NCBI GenBank assembly: GCA_046048295.1
Contig: JBJOGJ010000235.1
Location: 1-6,057, forward strand
Source: CBDCWA01 sp046048295
GTDB taxonomy: Bacteria > Pseudomonadota > Alphaproteobacteria > Rhizobiales > Hyphomicrobiaceae
Direction: 5' to 3'
Length of the DNA: 6,057 bases
Every line of letters begins with the position of its first letter. The stretch's first letter is position 1. A program made the translations under genes and the position numbers. The notes beneath the pieces are model-generated. The model did no database searches. It had not been told where the DNA came from and saw nothing but the letters and a program-made list of their open reading frames with translations. Below, one piece after another: positions 4,375 through 6,057 of this stretch.

Positions 4375-5997
4375 ATGGCCGACCCGAAGCCGACGATTGA
4401 TACGCCCGTACTTGTCGTCGGCGGTGGCCCCGTCGGTCTGGCGCTCGCCGCCGACCTCGGCACGCGCCGCATTTCCTGCATGGTCGTCGAGCAGAACGCC
4501 GACACGACGGATCATCCGAAGGCCACGGCGATCAACGCCCGCTCGATGGAGTTCATGCGCCGTCTGGGGCTCGCCGGCTTGGTTCGCGATGCCGCCATGC
4601 CGGACGGCTTTCCGCACACTGTCCTTTACTGCACGAGCCTCACTGGCTATGAAATCGCCCGCATCGAGCGTCCGGGCCACGGTGGCCGCAAGCCGTCACC
4701 GATCAGCCCCGAGCGGGCGCAGCGCTGCAACCAGCTCTTTCTCGACCCGATCCTGCGGGATTTCGTCCGTACGCAGTCGACCGTCGACCTCCGCCACGGC
4801 TGGCGCTTCGTGAGTCTTGAGGAGCAGCCGGACCGTGTCGTGGCGAATGTCGAGGAGGTCGCAACCGGCACGCTCCACCGCATATCCACCCGCTATCTCG
4901 TCGACTGTACCGGCGGCCACAGCCCGATCCGCGCCCAACTCGGCATCGCAATGAAGGGCTCCGACTACGTCGGATATTTCCTGAGCATCCTCGTCCGCGC
5001 CCCCGACCTCTGGACCTTCCACGACAAGGGCAAGGCGGCGCTCATGAGCTTCGTCGACGACAAGGGTGTCTGGCGCAACCTCGTCCTTCTTGACGGCGGC
5101 ACGCTCTATCGCTTCGGCATCCGCGGCAAACAGTACTACGACGATCCCGACGGCACCGACGTCGAAGGCATATTCCGCAGCATCGTCGGCCGCGACGTGC
5201 CGCACGAGATCGTCTCGATCCGCCGCTGGACGGCACGCAACGTCGTCGCCGAACGCTACCAGACGAACCGCGTCTTCCTTGCCGGCGACGCCGCCCATCT
5301 CAATCATCCCGCCGGCGGCTTCGGCCTCAATACCGGCCTCGGCGATGCCTTCGATCTCGGCTGGAAGCTCGCCGCGACGCTTGCCGGCTGGGGCGGCCCC
5401 GGTCTTCTCGCATCCTACGACGTCGAGCGCCGTCCCGTCGGCGAGCGCAACGTCGCCCACGCTGACTTAAGCCACGCCGACGACCGCAAGCGCCCTTCTC
5501 ACCCCGAGATCGCCATGGATACGCCCGCCGGCCGGGCCGCACGCGATGCCATGGGCGCTCAGATCCTCGAGACGCAGACGCGCAAGGTCATAACCGACGG
5601 CATCGCCCTCGGATACCGCTACAATCCTTCGCCGATCGTCTCGGCCGACGGCACGCCCGCCCCCGAGTACACGGTGAGCGAATACAACCCGACGACCTGG
5701 CCTGGCAGCCGCGCCCCGCATGCCTTCATGGCCGATGGCCGCTCGACGCTCGATCTCTTCGGCGCCGGCTTCGTTCTCCTGCGCCTGGGCGGCGATGCGC
5801 CCGGTACCGAGTCCTTCGAGCAGGCATTCCGCGCCGGCAACGTCCCCTTCGAGGTCGTCACGATCGAAGACCCGGCAATAGCCGAACTCTACGAGCGCGC
5901 GCTCGTTCTCGTCCGCCCCGACGGCCACGTAGCCTGGCGCGGTGACCACCTTCCCCAAGAACCGGCCGATGTCGTTCACCGGGTGACGGGAAACTAG
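4375..5997 (+). CDS. FAD-dependent aromatic hydroxylase (PheA/TfdB/MhpA type)
   Basis: The product is 540 residues, the size of the phenol/dichlorophenol/3-hydroxyphenylpropionate hydroxylase group rather than the roughly 400-residue p-hydroxybenzoate type. The N-terminal Rossmann motif VVGGGPVG (14-21) binds the ADP part of FAD. The GD motif (AGDAAHLNHP, Gly304-Asp305), followed by GGFGLNTGLGDAFDLGWKLA, binds the flavin ribityl chain. The segment normally holding the DG motif reads DCTGGHSPIR (177-186), so Thr179 stands where Asp is usual. A C-terminal thioredoxin-like domain (about 415-540), ending in ALVLVRPDGHVAWRG, is typical of this subgroup and lacks redox cysteines. The expected reaction is NAD(P)H- and O2-dependent ring hydroxylation in the cytoplasm, which would supply the diol or hydroxy-acid for the upstream dioxygenase, 9 bases away. 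The exact substrate is not readable from sequence. There is no signal peptide. Confidence 0.92.
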   Translation: MADPKPTIDTPVLVVGGGPVGLALAADLGTRRISCMVVEQNADTTDHPKATAINARSMEFMRRLGLAGLVRDAAMPDGFPHTVLYCTSLTGYEIARIERPGHGGRKPSPISPERAQRCNQLFLDPILRDFVRTQSTVDLRHGWRFVSLEEQPDRVVANVEEVATGTLHRISTRYLVDCTGGHSPIRAQLGIAMKGSDYVGYFLSILVRAPDLWTFHDKGKAALMSFVDDKGVWRNLVLLDGGTLYRFGIRGKQYYDDPDGTDVEGIFRSIVGRDVPHEIVSIRRWTARNVVAERYQTNRVFLAGDAAHLNHPAGGFGLNTGLGDAFDLGWKLAATLAGWGGPGLLASYDVERRPVGERNVAHADLSHADDRKRPSHPEIAMDTPAGRAARDAMGAQILETQTRKVITDGIALGYRYNPSPIVSADGTPAPEYTVSEYNPTTWPGSRAPHAFMADGRSTLDLFGAGFVLLRLGGDAPGTESFEQAFRAGNVPFEVVTIEDPAIAELYERALVLVRPDGHVAWRGDHLPQEPADVVHRVTGN

Positions 5998-6057
5998 CTT
6001 CGCGGCTTGTCAACGGACCACATGGTATCGAGATCGCGCAGGTAGAACAGCGCGAAG
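5994..6057 (-). CDS. C-terminal 20 residues of a convergent gene, unidentified
   Basis: On the minus strand an open frame enters from the right edge and ends at TAG (5996-5994). Its last residues are FALFYLRDLDTM followed by WSVDKPRS. The composition looks protein-like, with aromatic residues and charged turns, and the other two minus frames are less convincing. The tail is too short to assign a family. Its stop overlaps the hydroxylase stop within the palindrome CTAG (5994-5997), which supports two real genes meeting tail to tail with no terminator between them. Confidence 0.45.
   Translation of the reverse strand, partial: FALFYLRDLDTMWSVDKPRS

Overview
The window is GC-rich and looks proteobacterial. 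The best guess is an alphaproteobacterium of the Rhizobiales type, based on codon style and the kinds of genes present; this cannot be proved from the sequence alone. It holds five substantial protein genes and the tail of a sixth. They form a compact accessory cluster that looks devoted to uptake and breakdown of an aromatic (hydroxylated benzoate-like) or related organic acid. No RNA gene, insertion sequence, CRISPR array or transposase was seen.

Left arm, minus strand: a tandem two-domain VOC (glyoxalase / extradiol-dioxygenase fold) protein at 2036-1227. After a 317-base gap comes an AbrB-family (COG3180-type) integral membrane protein starting at a GTG at 909 and running off the left edge. 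Right arm, plus strand: a periplasmic TctC/Bug-type solute-binding protein (2223-3290), a gentisate 1,2-dioxygenase-like bicupin (3340-4365), and a PheA/TfdB/MhpA-type FAD aromatic hydroxylase (4375-5997). The two arms diverge from a 186-base control region (2037-2222). At the right edge a convergent minus-strand gene ends, its stop codon overlapping that of the hydroxylase.

Inferred working model: the binding protein captures an organic acid in the periplasm. The flavoprotein hydroxylates it on the ring, and the cupin dioxygenase cleaves the ring next to a carboxylate-bearing carbon. The VOC protein acts on a pathway intermediate or a related substrate. The hydroxylase and dioxygenase are tightly coupled: the gap is 9 bases and the ribosome binding site overlaps the upstream stop. 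No membrane partners (TctA/TctB) for the binding protein are visible. The membrane protein that is present belongs to a different family.

Most notable deviations: the dioxygenase keeps the iron-binding histidines but carries Asn at two positions that are Trp and Gly/Ala in salicylate and gentisate dioxygenases. The hydroxylase has Thr in place of the Asp of the DG motif. The binding protein ends in a six-lysine tail, followed at once by a strong nested hairpin before the dioxygenase gene. Together these suggest a variant pathway with an unassigned substrate rather than a textbook gentisate operon.
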